Positions 48,546 to 58,974 of a DNA stretch of 64,000 bases are shown one piece after another. Both the position numbers and the translations under genes were made by a program. Location of the stretch: assembly GCA_025642065.1 (NCBI GenBank), contig JAODUP010000419.1, forward strand, positions 480,001 through 544,000, given 5' to 3'. How positions within the stretch are numbered: the first letter of the stretch is position 1; each line of letters starts with the position of its first letter. The notes below the pieces were generated by a model. It was given only the letters and a program-made list of their open reading frames with translations, had not been told where the DNA came from and made no database searches. This DNA is from Paralvinella palmiformis (lineage: Eukaryota; Annelida; Polychaeta; Terebellida; Alvinellidae).

Positions 48546-50667
48546 ATGGCAACATGTGAGCACAAGAATGGAGGACGAGCCGGCTTTGTTCATTGGCTGA
48601 CGCGGATTAGGTTGACACGTCTGATTGGCCTGTTGCTGACTATTCTGATCATCGTCCCTCTGGTGGCGCACTACTACATCTCCAACTTGGCCATAGATGG
48701 CAGCACCTCCAATGAGGGCCACAGGACACGGAAGATCCAAGATCATGATGAGATCAGTAACTCCAAGCTGCTGGATCTCCGATTCCAGATTGATGATCTA
48801 AAGCGAATCAAAGCATCAGTAAACAACGAGCTACGCGATTTAGAAAACCGACGTCTACACCTACATAATGAGATCAGCAGCTATAATACACACATTGAGG
48901 AACTGAAAGATGCCTACGAGAAGAACCAGTTCAAACTTGAACAACTTAAGGTTACCATTGAGAATGCAAGGCTTGAGAAGGAAGAAATCATAAAGAGAAG
49001 CATACCTGAGGTGCTCGCACCCAAACGCATCTTACCTGCAGCATCGGAACTCTATGTGACACCACCTACTACATCCTGGCAGTGCAGCATGCATACCTGC
49101 TTTGATTACTCGCGTTGTCCCTTGACCTCAGGCTTCCCTGTATATCTGTACAGTGTTGAGGATTATCCAGTGACTGGTTCACCCGTGGATACTTTCATTA
49201 AATTATCCGTCACCCAGTCAGTCCTTTCTTGTCCGCATTACACCTCAGACCCCAAAATAGCTTGTATATATTTGGTGCTTTTAGGAGATATTAATGGTGG
49301 TTTACATAATGCTACTGGTTTAGAGACACAACTTCACCAGTTGCCATACTGGAATGGCGATGGTCGCAATCACATCCTGCTAAATCTAGCCCGTTACTAT
49401 GGCAACAAGGACGTGTTTGATGGTGTGGATACTGGTCGCGCCATTCTTGTCCAGTCGTCGTTCACGGACAGCCAATACCGTGAAGGGTTTGACCTAGTCA
49501 TTCCACCATCACTGGGTTTGTCGCACGGGGACACCTGGGATGAGCTGCCACCCATTGTGCCGGCCTCTAGAAGACATCTGTTATCATTCCAAGGCGATTA
49601 CCAGTTAGTGATGGGTGGAGCCAGATCTCAAAATCTAGCCAATGATATTGCTGCATCTCAGTCACCTGACTCACAACTAGCCAATCAGGGAGGTCAGTTG
49701 GATAAGGTCAATCGTGGTGCTAAGCAGGACTTTCTGCCACAGAATAAACAGTATTTTGAACAAGCTGATGGTGAGAGGCCATTAAATCAGCTTGATGAGG
49801 AGGATAGCAATCCTAATATTATGCCTCATTTTAGAAACTTGTTACATATGGATGAAATTCCACAGAATGTACAGAGGCTTAATGCGGTGGATCATTCCTC
49901 GCTGCTCGAGGTAGACTTCAATATTGTGGATGCATTAAAACGAATGCAGGTGACATTCCCTGGGGATAACTTTCACTTTGAATTTGTCTGTAGTAAGGAG
50001 CGCGTTATTGGTGTAAATGGTGAGTGGTGTCTGTGTGGGGCAGACAGCGATCGCCGAGACCACTTACATGAGTCGACATTTAGCCTCATCATTGCACCGA
50101 CTAATATCTCTGTGGTGACTACAACGCTCACTCAGGTTCGCCTCTATGAGGCGCTTAAATATGGTGCCATTCCTGTAATTCTCGGTGACCACACCAAGCT
50201 GCCATTCGGTGATCTCCTTGCTTGGCACCAAGCGGTCATTACGCTACCAAAAGCACGCATCACTGAGCTATACCTAATTCTTCGATCCATCTCTGATGCT
50301 GACATCTTGGAGATGCGCCGACGCAGTCGTATGATATGGGAGACATACTTTGGTACAACCGACAGTATCATGAAGATGCTTCTGGCCACATTTAGAACCA
50401 GATTGGGAATAACCGCAGCTCCAGTTAAAGATGAACCAACACCAAACATCTTTGCACCAGGCTTTGAACCATTGAGGAGTGAAGTGGCTGACATACAACT
50501 CCAAGCGGATGAGGTACTCGGACCAGTGGAGGCTCCATTTCCTTCAGTTCGATATCGCAGAAACTACACACGCTTGGATGACTGGTTCAACATGGCAGGT
50601 GATCCATTCCATTCTTATCCTTTCACCCCATTTGAACCAATGATGCCAGGAGAGGCCAAGTTCAAAG
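48546..50667 (+). CDS. EXTL3: EXTL3 coding exon 1: anchor, coiled coil, GT47 domain
   Basis: Encodes residues 1-707 plus one base of codon 708. The start is the first ATG of the long frame, in context AGCCATGG. Residues 26-45 form the membrane anchor; 68-155 are rich in E, K, L and N with heptad spacing (coiled coil). Cysteines at 180, 185 and 191 precede [11 protein letters not shown], the start of the exostosin fold. [16 protein letters not shown] (534-549) is the conserved nucleotide-sugar-binding-like segment of GT47. In vertebrate EXTL3 this domain is reported to lack transferase activity; whether that holds here cannot be read off. The unspliced frame would stop at 50670-50672, just inside the intron (donor AAAG/GTTAGA). 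Confidence 0.96.
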
Positions 50668-53600
50668 GTTAGAGGTCTTTTGGTGTCACTCTATGATGTG
50701 TATGAATCACTGAATAAAATTACAATAAAAAATTGTCTCTATTCAAAAGTACTGTTCTTGTGTGCTCTTAAATATGTTTATGTCATATTTAAAACCAGTT
50801 CGATGTATAATATCCAAGCCTAAGTATGTGTGTGTGTGTGTGTGTGTGTTTGTTTGTGTGTGTGTGTGTGTGTGTGTATGTGTGTGTGTGTGTGTGTGTG
50901 ATTAGATATAAAATATATTACCAGTATATCTTAACCATACTTAGATATAAAACAGATTCATTAGTCAAAGTGTGAAGAAAATGTAGAAGAAAAAGTCAAA
51001 CATAAGAAAAGATATTTGGCATTTGTTGTCATTTTTTACTGTAACTGTAAGAAGACGTAAAGAATTTAGTAAGATCGGTCATTTTCCGGATTATGAGAGA
51101 TGGCTGCAGTCTTGAGTAAATGATAACATTTGTTAAAATATATTGATGCACTAGAACTTGCATGCTACATATTCCACTGGAAAATGAATATGATTGTGTT
51201 AATTGGCAAAATATTTATTACTGTTATTTTATTAGTTTGTCCCTTTTTGCTGTCATAAAAGATGTCTGTATCATTACACATAGTTATCTTGTCTTGTGTT
51301 GTCCATTCTTGTCTTGTGTTGTCCATTCTAAATAGTTCCAGTATGGTAGTATCAGAGTGATAAAATATATTTGAGGCCTAAATCTTTCATAACTATGTGC
51401 ATATGTTCGGCATGTGTTTATTTATTTTAATACTAGAGCTGTTACTGATCATGTATATATGTATATGTTGTTTGCGCAGGATCGAGTCTTGGTTTCCGTC
51501 CAATAGGGAAAGGTGAAGGTGGCTCGGGCAAAGAGTTTTCTGAGGCGCTTGGTGGCAATGTACCACGTGAACAGTTTACTGGTTGGTAATATTGTGTATT
51601 TTTAATGTGCACACGCAGACACATACACACACACACTCTCACATGTCTAACAGTTTCTGTTCCCACCCCTCTAGTTGTTATCCTGACCTATGAGCGTGAA
51701 GCAGTTCTGATAGATGCTATCACACGTCTAAAAGGTTTACCACATCTGAACAAAGTTCTTGTGGTATGGAACAGCCCTGAACCACCTGCTGAAGATCTTC
51801 ACTGGCCAGAGATAGGGGTACAAGTGATAGTAAGTGCATCTTTTTCTCATATTGGGCCATTATATGAAGGGCATGTCAGGGCCCCAAAATCCACTTGCCC
51901 TGACCCAAAGTTTACTTGCCATGATTTTTTGCACCATTTTTTTTTTGGAAATTGTTTATAAATTAATAAGTATTTTTACATCTATAGAATATAAGACAAA
52001 TTTTTATTTTTATTGAAGTTTGATCATATATTATAACCTATGCAAACTGTACATAACATACCATTGTCCGTGTCTACTAGGCCCGATAATTATATTTCTC
52101 AAGATGGAATACATGATCTCGCTTAGAGCTTTCATAATCTTTCTTATTTTGTTCTGTTTGTTTGCATTCTCACTTGATGGCAGTAGTTTGCACAATATTA
52201 TTGGTGGTTGTAAAGCCAAACAGTCCCAAGCCTAATTGCCTATGCGCCATCTTACTGTCAGCCACTACATAAAGTGAGTAGATCTGTGGCATGTGATGCT
52301 TTTTTAAAGCTGTGGCCCTAAGACAGCAGTGCCACAATGTTGCTTAATCTTGCTCCAGGATTGACTGTTAAATATAACATTAGTTTAGTAGTTAGGTAGC
52401 AGTGCTCACATTCCTAAATGTACTGATAGATTAGATTAACTAAGTCATGGATTGGCATAAAGGCCATATAGAAGCTGACAAGTTAAAAAGTAAACAAAGA
52501 TGTGCCTTTGATGCATGGCTGTCACTGTGGACTGTGGGATGACTGTTAATTTTATTGCTAAATGATAGGAAATCTGCCCAGCCGGGCAAGTGAGGGGTTA
52601 TTTTCACTTGCTGTAACCGAATTTTGATTTGCCTCGGACAAGTGGCAACAGTTAATGTAAAGGCCTGCATATGACATTAGGTTAAGTAGTCTGTTCACAA
52701 TAAACTTGCTACAAAACAGTAGTCATTTTGTAAGATTTTTAAAACACACTTCTTTTAAATTAACTTACGGTATATTTGTGAGATCCAATTACAGTTTGGT
52801 GAAAATTTATTGTTATTTATTGAATAATAATGGGTTAGTAGGCAGTGATGTGATGATTTTATTCTGACTCTGGCTCATATTGGGTTGAATTCTATAGTGT
52901 TGAGGGTCAAGGATGGCCGGAAACATCTTTCCTTCAGCTGGTCTAGCGGTAGCGTGCTGGACCACAGATCACTACCACCCGTGTTCGAATCCCGGCGTGG
53001 GCATATCTGAAGGTTGTTTCATCTTTCACTTCGTCTCATTACCTTTGGAGGTCGCTCAGCCCATTTAGCCTACCATGTGCACAAAAGTGGCGGTAAAACA
53101 TCAATCATCAATCATCATCACTACCCAAAAAATTGACTTATATGCGAGTATATACAGTATCTATAATATTCAATGTTTTTCTAAATCTCTTTGTATATGC
53201 CTTAGTAGTTAGTGTTTCATGGTTATTATATTATTTGAAATGTTTTTATGTTCTTAATCTGAGGCATCCTAGAGCCACTTGTATTGTCTGAAATACTGTA
53301 TAATAATAACAATAATAATAATAATACTGTAGATTTAATAAATCACCCTTACTAACAGAAACCATTCAACTTGTTGTGTATAGTTATTCCCCAAAACTCA
53401 ATAAAATATTTATTTGTGAAAGCAACTTTCGGCAAATGAGTTTTTCGAACAGATTTAAACTTCTCGAGATTACCCATTTCTAATATTCACTAGCCATCTA
53501 TTTCATAACGTGTGTGTGTGTGTGTGTGTATGTGTGCGTGTGTGTGACATCACCATCATCACTCTTATTATTATTATAGTAAAGATTATGTTAGAATGAC

Positions 53601-56426
53601 AGTAGGGTTACATCTTACCATCAGCTCACCATCCGTTATCAGTACTAATTAAGATTTGATGGTGTTTACTGATAAATATTACAGACTACAAAGTGAGAAG
53701 TTCTTGGATTGAATCTAGTCACTGGCTGTTATGATTCAGACATGGAATAACTACCAGTAGCTGATATTGGTTAATTTTAGGTTATTGTGGATTATGTCTC
53801 ACAGTATAATCCCTGGGTAGCTAACAATGATGGAGGATTGTACAGTTTCGTATGGGAGACAAACACAAACAACTGAAGCTTACAACAGCAGAGCCTGTTT
53901 TGAAGTGAAAGTCTATCTATGATTAGAAAATGTCACTTTAGTTCAGCTCACAATTATTTGGTGTTTTTTTTCTCCATTATTATTATTATTATTTATCATC
54001 TATGAGAGTGTTCTCTCTGTATAAATTTATTTAAAAAAATTAAAACCAAAAAAATCAACAGTTTTAAGGTTTTTAGATTTGGGGAGATATGATCATTAAG
54101 ATGTGCTAAAGCCCTTCTGGCTGTTATCTCTCTGCTAGTATCTAGATCTTCCTCCCCCTGGAATATTTCAACTTGTCTTACTCTTATGGATGACTGGTTA
54201 TTTTTGGAGTCAAGGGCTCAGCATTCTCTACTTAAATTTGTCAGTTTTATGTTTTCCTGGAACGAAGGTAGTGTGGGAATGTTTTCATCACCATAGATAA
54301 TAATGTCAGAGTGATTACAACTATTTGGTAAAATCACTGAGAGTTTTGGCAGGGAAGTGCTTAGAGCAGTTCATATTCATTGGGAAATGAAAGTTAAAAG
54401 AACAGTTAACCCCCAGATAGTATGATTTAAATGTGTAATGTTTATTAAAGTAACCTCAACATATCCCATAATAATAATAATAATAATCATGAACTCAGAC
54501 TGATATCATAGGTAATACTAATTATAGGAGAGCATCTATTATGGCTTCCTTGAATGTCAGATTGTATGGTGGGAAGGGAAAAATTGAGTGTTCTGACCTC
54601 AAATGGCACATGGATTATGTAGCCATTTGGATCCAGATCAAGTCAGGTCACACTGATGCTCTGACCTAAGCTATCCTCATTACCTTACCTGTCCTCTTGT
54701 GCTCAACCTTAACTAGCAGCTAACTGACGCTGTCCTTATTCAGTTACATAAATTTGACAGCTGAGTAGGTTTTTCTTGTTACAAAATTACAAAACAATCT
54801 TCTTAAAGCATTTAATTTTTATAGTTTTCTTTAACCTGCATTTCAGTAACATATGATGCTGTTTGGATTAATTATACTATAACACTCACAAATCTGGCTT
54901 TGTTCTGAAAGTACATGTTTGATTGACCCCTGTTTACATTATTATAACTGGGCAATACAAACAGTTTGTATTAACTTAATTAAGTGATGTCATATTTCAG
55001 GATCATGCTGTGTGTCTGGCTTCAAAATGGCAGAAATCACACAGCATTTATAGTCGATTAACCATCACTTTGAACTGGATTATTTAATATGAGGTTGATC
55101 AGGTTCATATTTTGATATAATGTATCATTTGTGTGATTTCTAGAGCACCCTTTATCTGAAACACAATACCTTTATTATAATTAGTTTTGTTTTTATTATT
55201 TTGTGCATTTTTGTACCAGTTTGGCCAAGGATATGGTTTGTTTACATCCACACTAGTCTAGACCCATACAGTCTCACACTATCATCATTTCTCCTGTGAA
55301 GTATACTATTTCTCAATCAGTGAGACTAGGGCACCATCCATGTTCTAGCTGGTATGTGTGGTTGTCCACATATCTCGACTATCAGAATTCAAATCTCAGC
55401 GTGGGCGTGTCTTAAGGGTGTTTCATCTTTCATTTTGCCTATTACCATATGAGGTTAGCCAGCCCATTTAACCTCTACCCTGTCCACAAAAGTGGCCATA
55501 AATCATCAAACATCAATCAGTGAAACAAAAGGTATTAGCTATTGTAGATTCATACCATGAATTACTAATTTCAGGTCCACAACCATTCATATTGGCTGTT
55601 TTGAGCAGTGTACTGGTTCTCTTTTTACATGCTAGCTAACAACCTTATCATACTCTCTTGCTGATGTGCGCCATTTGGTTTTCTTGTTTTATGTCTTTAT
55701 CCTTTGTCCATGATGCAGTAAATAAGATGATACTGTTTACTTGCAGGTTGTGCGCACAGCCAAGAACAGCCTCAATAACCGCTTCTTGCCTTATGATGCC
55801 ATAGAAACTGAGGCCATTCTGTCAATTGATGATGACGCCCATCTCAGACATGATGAGATCATATTTGGCTTCAGGTAAAGATCTGTGCTTTATATCTAAT
55901 TTAATAGAAACCTAAAATGTACAAAACACATTATGACCCCACTTCATATGATTGGCCTGTATTTTGTAGCTGTTTGAGTTCATCAATATTGATAAGGATT
56001 GGTTTTGTTACCAGCAATATTGTGTAATAAATTATAAAAGCATTTGCCCTTTAGAGCACAGAATATTGTCTCATGTGCGAACTCATCATTTTACGTTTGT
56101 TATGACTCATCATACATAATGTATTATTAACTATTTGAATGCATAGAAGCCTTGGACTTTGTGAAGATCCTGACATTTGGTATTTAAGAAGGAATTGTTT
56201 TGTTCTTTCTTCTAATTGCCAGTTCTTATTTCTTGCTTCCATCATTATTTTTAATCCTGATATATGAAACAGTTTGCATTGTTATTATAAATACTGATCA
56301 TTATTATTATTATCTTACAAAATCTTACAAATTAAATATCATTATCGAAGAAATATGTTCAGGTATTAGTTAATATTATTGTTACCAATAGCATGACTTC
56401 CAGTATGAGTACATACAAACACTGAT

Positions 56427-56462
<36 letters not shown>

Positions 56463-58974
56463 GGTTCATCTTGTTAGTCATTAAATCATAGTCATCCATC
56501 ATTACTGATTTTCTTTATTTCATTTTATTTTACAGGGTTTGGCGTGAGAATCGAGACAGAATTGTTGGATTTCCTGGTCGTTTCCATGCCTGGAACCTGA
56601 AGGACCAGTCCTGGGCATACAATTCCAATTATTCTTGTGAATTATCAATGGTTCTAACTGGGGCTGCATTCTTTCACAAGGTAACATTACTAACAATAGA
56701 CTTAGATTAGATTATGATGGTAGAGAGCCAGTTTAAATGCCACTTAACCACACTTATTTGGTTCAAAAGTCAGTGTTCTTCTTGGAAATATGACCACTTC
56801 TTTCAACAGTTGCACACCTGAACCAAGCCAGTAATATGTGAATATATTGGGGTATATGGAAGAAAGTTCCTTGGTAAATAATATATTTCCAGGTGAAAAA
56901 GTAACATGATTTTACTTCGAAATAAATTGTTGTTCCACAATTTAGAAATATCAGTGAGTGTTTGGTAATTACACGGATAGCTCCACATAGAATTGATGGT
57001 GTCTGTTTTGTTTCACGTTGTTATTTTTAAATTTTGCATCAGTGGTGTTAATTACCAGTGAAATATGTTACCATTATTTGTTTGATTCTTAGTCAAAACT
57101 AATATAATTAATATTGGAAGGTTATATTATATGTAATTTTAGTGATTTTCTTGCAGGTTTTTTCTGGCGTATCATTGTAATTTATTTAACCAACACAACA
57201 ACGTTGACTGTTTAACCATGTTATTTAACATTTCTCTTTCCAGTATTATTCTTACCTGTACAGTTATGTGATGCCACAAGCAATCCGAGATAAAGTTGAT
57301 GAATACCTCAACTGTGAAGATCTTGCCATGAACTTTTTGGTTTCTCACATTACACGGAAACCTCCAATAAAGGTAGCAGTCATCTCCTTCTCTGTCTCAC
57401 TAGCAACTAAGGGCATCAGTTAGCAGAATCTCATACGTACCCTGACAACTCGGCATTCAAATGAAAATAGCCATAGAATACATATTTCTTATCTATTTTC
57501 TGAACTGACAACTCTGGCACAATGTTATCAACAGAAAAGGAGATCTTGCGAATGGGATCTAACTCAGGAGTCTGACATAAACCTATCATTTATCAATGTG
57601 GGCTGCATACGAGTCATTTTGACTGATTCCAGAATGTCATATCTTCGTATAGCTCATAAAAGCCTTCATTAACTGATGTGTTGATTTGATGGTTTAATAT
57701 TATCCCATCGTTATCTAACAATTTGAGTATCATAAATGAGCTACTACTAGTACACAACAATTAATTCACTATGTAGCAAAAACTCTCTTTATTCAGGGAA
57801 TTATTCTCTTCTTAGAATTCACGAATGCTGCATTATAGGATACATATTCAGGAACCATGTCATTGTATACAAATTTTAGAGGGCTATTTAATTTTAAACA
57901 CTCAGAACATGTGAGATTTGGCATGTTTTGTGTGTTATTGTGTGATACCTTTAACAGCGAGCAACACATTTGTTGAATGTCAGTCTTCAAATAAAACACA
58001 CAATTTTATAGAATAGTAACATAGTAACATTACTATAATCTAAAGCCAAATAACAAATGGTTTGTTTTGCACAATGCTATTGTCCCATATAAAAGTAGAT
58101 ATTAATATTGCTGATTTGCATCAGTTTTTGTCTGAGTTACAGTTAAGACTTTTAGCTTTGACTGTTACATGTTTAGATGACTACTAGCTAATCTGACCAC
58201 GTAAGCTCATATATCCAACTGTTATAGTAATAAATAGTTTCTGGAATTCTTTAAGTAGTGTTTAGATGGGTGCATTTGGGCCTAAAATGAATGGTGACTT
58301 GGACATTTTCTCATAAGAAAACATCCTGTTTGTTCCCCAGATGAATCAGAAACGTAATAGTTAATCATTGAGAAACTGAGGATAATGCAATCGCCTATCA
58401 TGATATAACAAAATCAGAGCTTCTCTTGACCATAAACCAGGTTAGAATGTTGTCAAGATTCATATTTAGTAAGAGTAATACACCCCCACACATGAGAAAT
58501 AAATGGTATATGTGGTTAATCTAAAGGAGTCGGCCGGTTTACAGGGGAATGTTTGAAGCAACATTCTTTTTTTTTATCTTAAGACATCTGTTATTTCTTG
58601 TGGAAGATGTGGGATCAGACATAACAACAGGATGAGCAGAATTTGTAATTATTGATATTTACATGGCTAAAATCTGCTCACTTTCTGATGTATAAATCAT
58701 GTTTTGAGTGTTACTACAGTTTATCACCTTGGCTTGGCATTACTCTATGATATGTATTTTTCAGGTGACGTCCAGATGGACGTTCCACTGTCCTGGCTGT
58801 CCAAAAGCACTATCAGTGGATGATTCACACTTTCAGGAGCGTCACAAGTGTGTTAACTTTTTCGTGAAAGTGTATGGTTACATGCCACTCCTTTACACCC
58901 AGTATCGAGTGGACTCGGTACTCTTCAAAACGCGTATATCACACAACAAACAGAAATGTTTCAAGTTCATTTAG
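48546..58974 (+). CDS. EXTL3: Exostosin-like 3 glycosyltransferase (EXTL3), seven coding exons
   Basis: Coding exons: 48546-50667, 51480-51581, 51675-51829, 55747-55874, 56536-56680, 57244-57372 and 58765-58974. All junctions are GT-AG and phases agree, giving 2991 bases and 996 residues. By family knowledge EXTL3 is a type II Golgi/ER membrane enzyme that adds the first alpha-GlcNAc to the glycosaminoglycan linker and so starts heparan sulfate. Seen here: short cytoplasmic tail, membrane segment (about 26-45), coiled-coil stem (about 68-155), GT47-type domain (about 195-605), linker, and GT64 domain (about 742-993) with the metal-binding DDD at 821-823, NCEDLAMN at 907-914 and a cysteine pair CPGC at 936-939. 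Vertebrate EXTL3 is about 919 residues; the extra length lies mainly in one insertion (about 355-450). The N-terminal half in one exon agrees with the vertebrate gene as I recall it. Confidence 0.96.
49608..49895 (+). other. EXTL3: Lineage-specific insertion in the EXTL3 GT47 domain
   Basis: Residues about 355-450 lie between [10 protein letters not shown] and FEFVCSKE. They are rich in N, Q, D and S ([40 protein letters not shown]), have low complexity and no predicted fold by eye. Vertebrate EXTL3 has only about 50 residues between the same landmarks as I recall, so roughly 75 are extra. The frame is open with no splice signals needed, so this is coding and not a retained intron. Confidence 0.65.
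50668..51479 (+). other. EXTL3 intron 1 (between coding exons)
   Basis: 812 bases, donor GTTAGA, acceptor TGTTTGCGCAG. Contains a (GT)n tract at 50826-50901. Confidence 0.93.
50826..50901. repeat. (GT)n microsatellite in EXTL3 intron 1
   Basis: About 76 bases of GT with a few T and A interruptions, the longest GT tract in the window. Confidence 0.95.
51480..51581 (+). CDS. EXTL3: EXTL3 coding exon 2
   Basis: 102 bases, phase 1 at both ends. Encodes [20 protein letters not shown] then [14 protein letters not shown], the strongly conserved linker just before the GT64 domain. Confidence 0.95.
51582..51674 (+). other. EXTL3 intron 2, 93 bases with a CA repeat
   Basis: Donor G/GTTGGT, acceptor CACCCCTCTAG. 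Most of its right half is a CA-rich tract (about 51609-51645). Phase and protein continuity across it ([12 protein letters not shown]) make the assignment firm. Confidence 0.92.
51675..51829 (+). CDS. EXTL3: EXTL3 coding exon 3: start of GT64 domain
   Basis: 155 bases, ends in phase 0. Encodes [20 protein letters not shown], then [15 protein letters not shown] and the IGV strand; the first beta-alpha-beta of the GT-A fold that holds the UDP-sugar. Donor ATA/GTAAGTG is near consensus. Confidence 0.96.
51877..52667. mobile_element. Possible DNA-transposon relic in EXTL3 intron 3
   Basis: Left end CAGGGCCCCAAAATCCACTT, and the complement of the right end CAGGCCTTTACATTAACTGT, align with gaps. 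Both ends also carry ACTTGCC / GGCAAGTG words (51894, 51919; 52581, 52634). About 790 bases, no transposase frame. No clear target duplication, so this stays tentative. Confidence 0.4.
52932..53121 (+). mobile_element. SINE family A, best full-length copy (EXTL3 intron 3)
   Basis: Complete order: A box CTGGTCTAGCGGTAGCGTGC (52938), GGACCACAGATCACTACCAC, B box GTTCGAATCCC (52983-52993), GGCGTGGGCATATCTGAAGG, TTTCATCTTTCACTTCGTC, TCATTACCTTTGGAGGTCGC, CCATTTAGCCTACCATGTGC, AAGTGGCGGTAAAACATC and the tail AATCATCAATCATCATCA. Intact Pol III promoter boxes suggest it is among the youngest copies. No target-site duplication recognised. Confidence 0.93.
53509..53547. repeat. (GT)n microsatellite in EXTL3 intron 3
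   Basis: GT run of about 39 bases with A and C interruptions. Confidence 0.9.
55330..55527 (+). mobile_element. SINE family A, diverged near full-length copy (EXTL3 intron 3)
   Basis: Decayed head CTAGCTGGTATGTGTGG, B-box region AGAATTCAAATCTCAGCGTG, then GGGTGTTTCATCTTTCATTT, ATTACCATATGAGGTTAGCC, CCCATTTAACCTC, AAAAGTGGCCATAAATCATC and AAACATCAATCA. Confidence 0.8.
55747..55874 (+). CDS. EXTL3: EXTL3 coding exon 4: DDD metal-binding motif
   Basis: 128 bases, phase 0 to phase 2. Encodes [20 protein letters not shown] then [20 protein letters not shown]. The DDD (55828-55836, residues 821-823) is the DXD-type motif that binds the manganese/UDP-sugar in GT64 enzymes; it is intact. Confidence 0.97.
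55875..56535 (+). other. EXTL3 intron 4
   Basis: 661 bases, AG/GTAAAG to TTTTACAG. A (CAT)n run lies at 56430-56462. Confidence 0.93.
56536..56680 (+). CDS. EXTL3: EXTL3 coding exon 5
   Basis: 145 bases, phase 2 to phase 0. Encodes [20 protein letters not shown] then [19 protein letters not shown], the conserved acceptor-side part of GT64, including an NYS glycosylation sequon. Confidence 0.97.
56681..57243 (+). other. EXTL3 intron 5
   Basis: 563 bases, AAG/GTAACA to CTCTTTCCAG. Nothing else recognised in it. Confidence 0.93.
57244..57372 (+). CDS. EXTL3: EXTL3 coding exon 6
   Basis: 129 bases, phase 0 at both ends. Encodes [20 protein letters not shown] then [20 protein letters not shown]; the acidic ED pair (909-910) belongs to the GT64 active-site region. 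Confidence 0.97.
57373..58764 (+). other. EXTL3 intron 6
   Basis: 1392 bases, AAG/GTAGCA to TATTTTTCAG. AT-rich, no repeat or gene recognised. Confidence 0.93.
58765..58974 (+). CDS. EXTL3: EXTL3 coding exon 7 (C-terminus)
   Basis: 210 bases with TAG at 58972-58974. Encodes [20 protein letters not shown], then [20 protein letters not shown] and the terminal KCFKFI, all strongly conserved in EXTL3 proteins, so the protein is complete. Confidence 0.97.
   Translation: MTSRWTFHCPGCPKALSVDDSHFQERHKCVNFFVKVYGYMPLLYTQYRVDSVLFKTRISHNKQKCFKFI

Larger units (their letters stand above)
51830..55746 (+). other. EXTL3 intron 3
   Basis: 3.9 kb, the largest intron between coding exons. Carries a possible DNA-transposon relic (51877), a full-length SINE (52932), a diverged SINE (55330), a (GT)n tract (53509-53547) and short AAT/TAT repeats. 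The acceptor is TACTTGCAG. No alternative exon recognised. Confidence 0.93.

Noticed and set aside
50144..50504. Two minus-strand open frames opposite EXTL3 exon 1
   Set aside because: Antisense shadows of the EXTL3 frame; the plus strand carries the conserved protein.
52938..53000. A true tRNA gene in EXTL3 intron 3
   Set aside because: It is the head of a SINE shared with several other copies in the window; no acceptor stem pairing.
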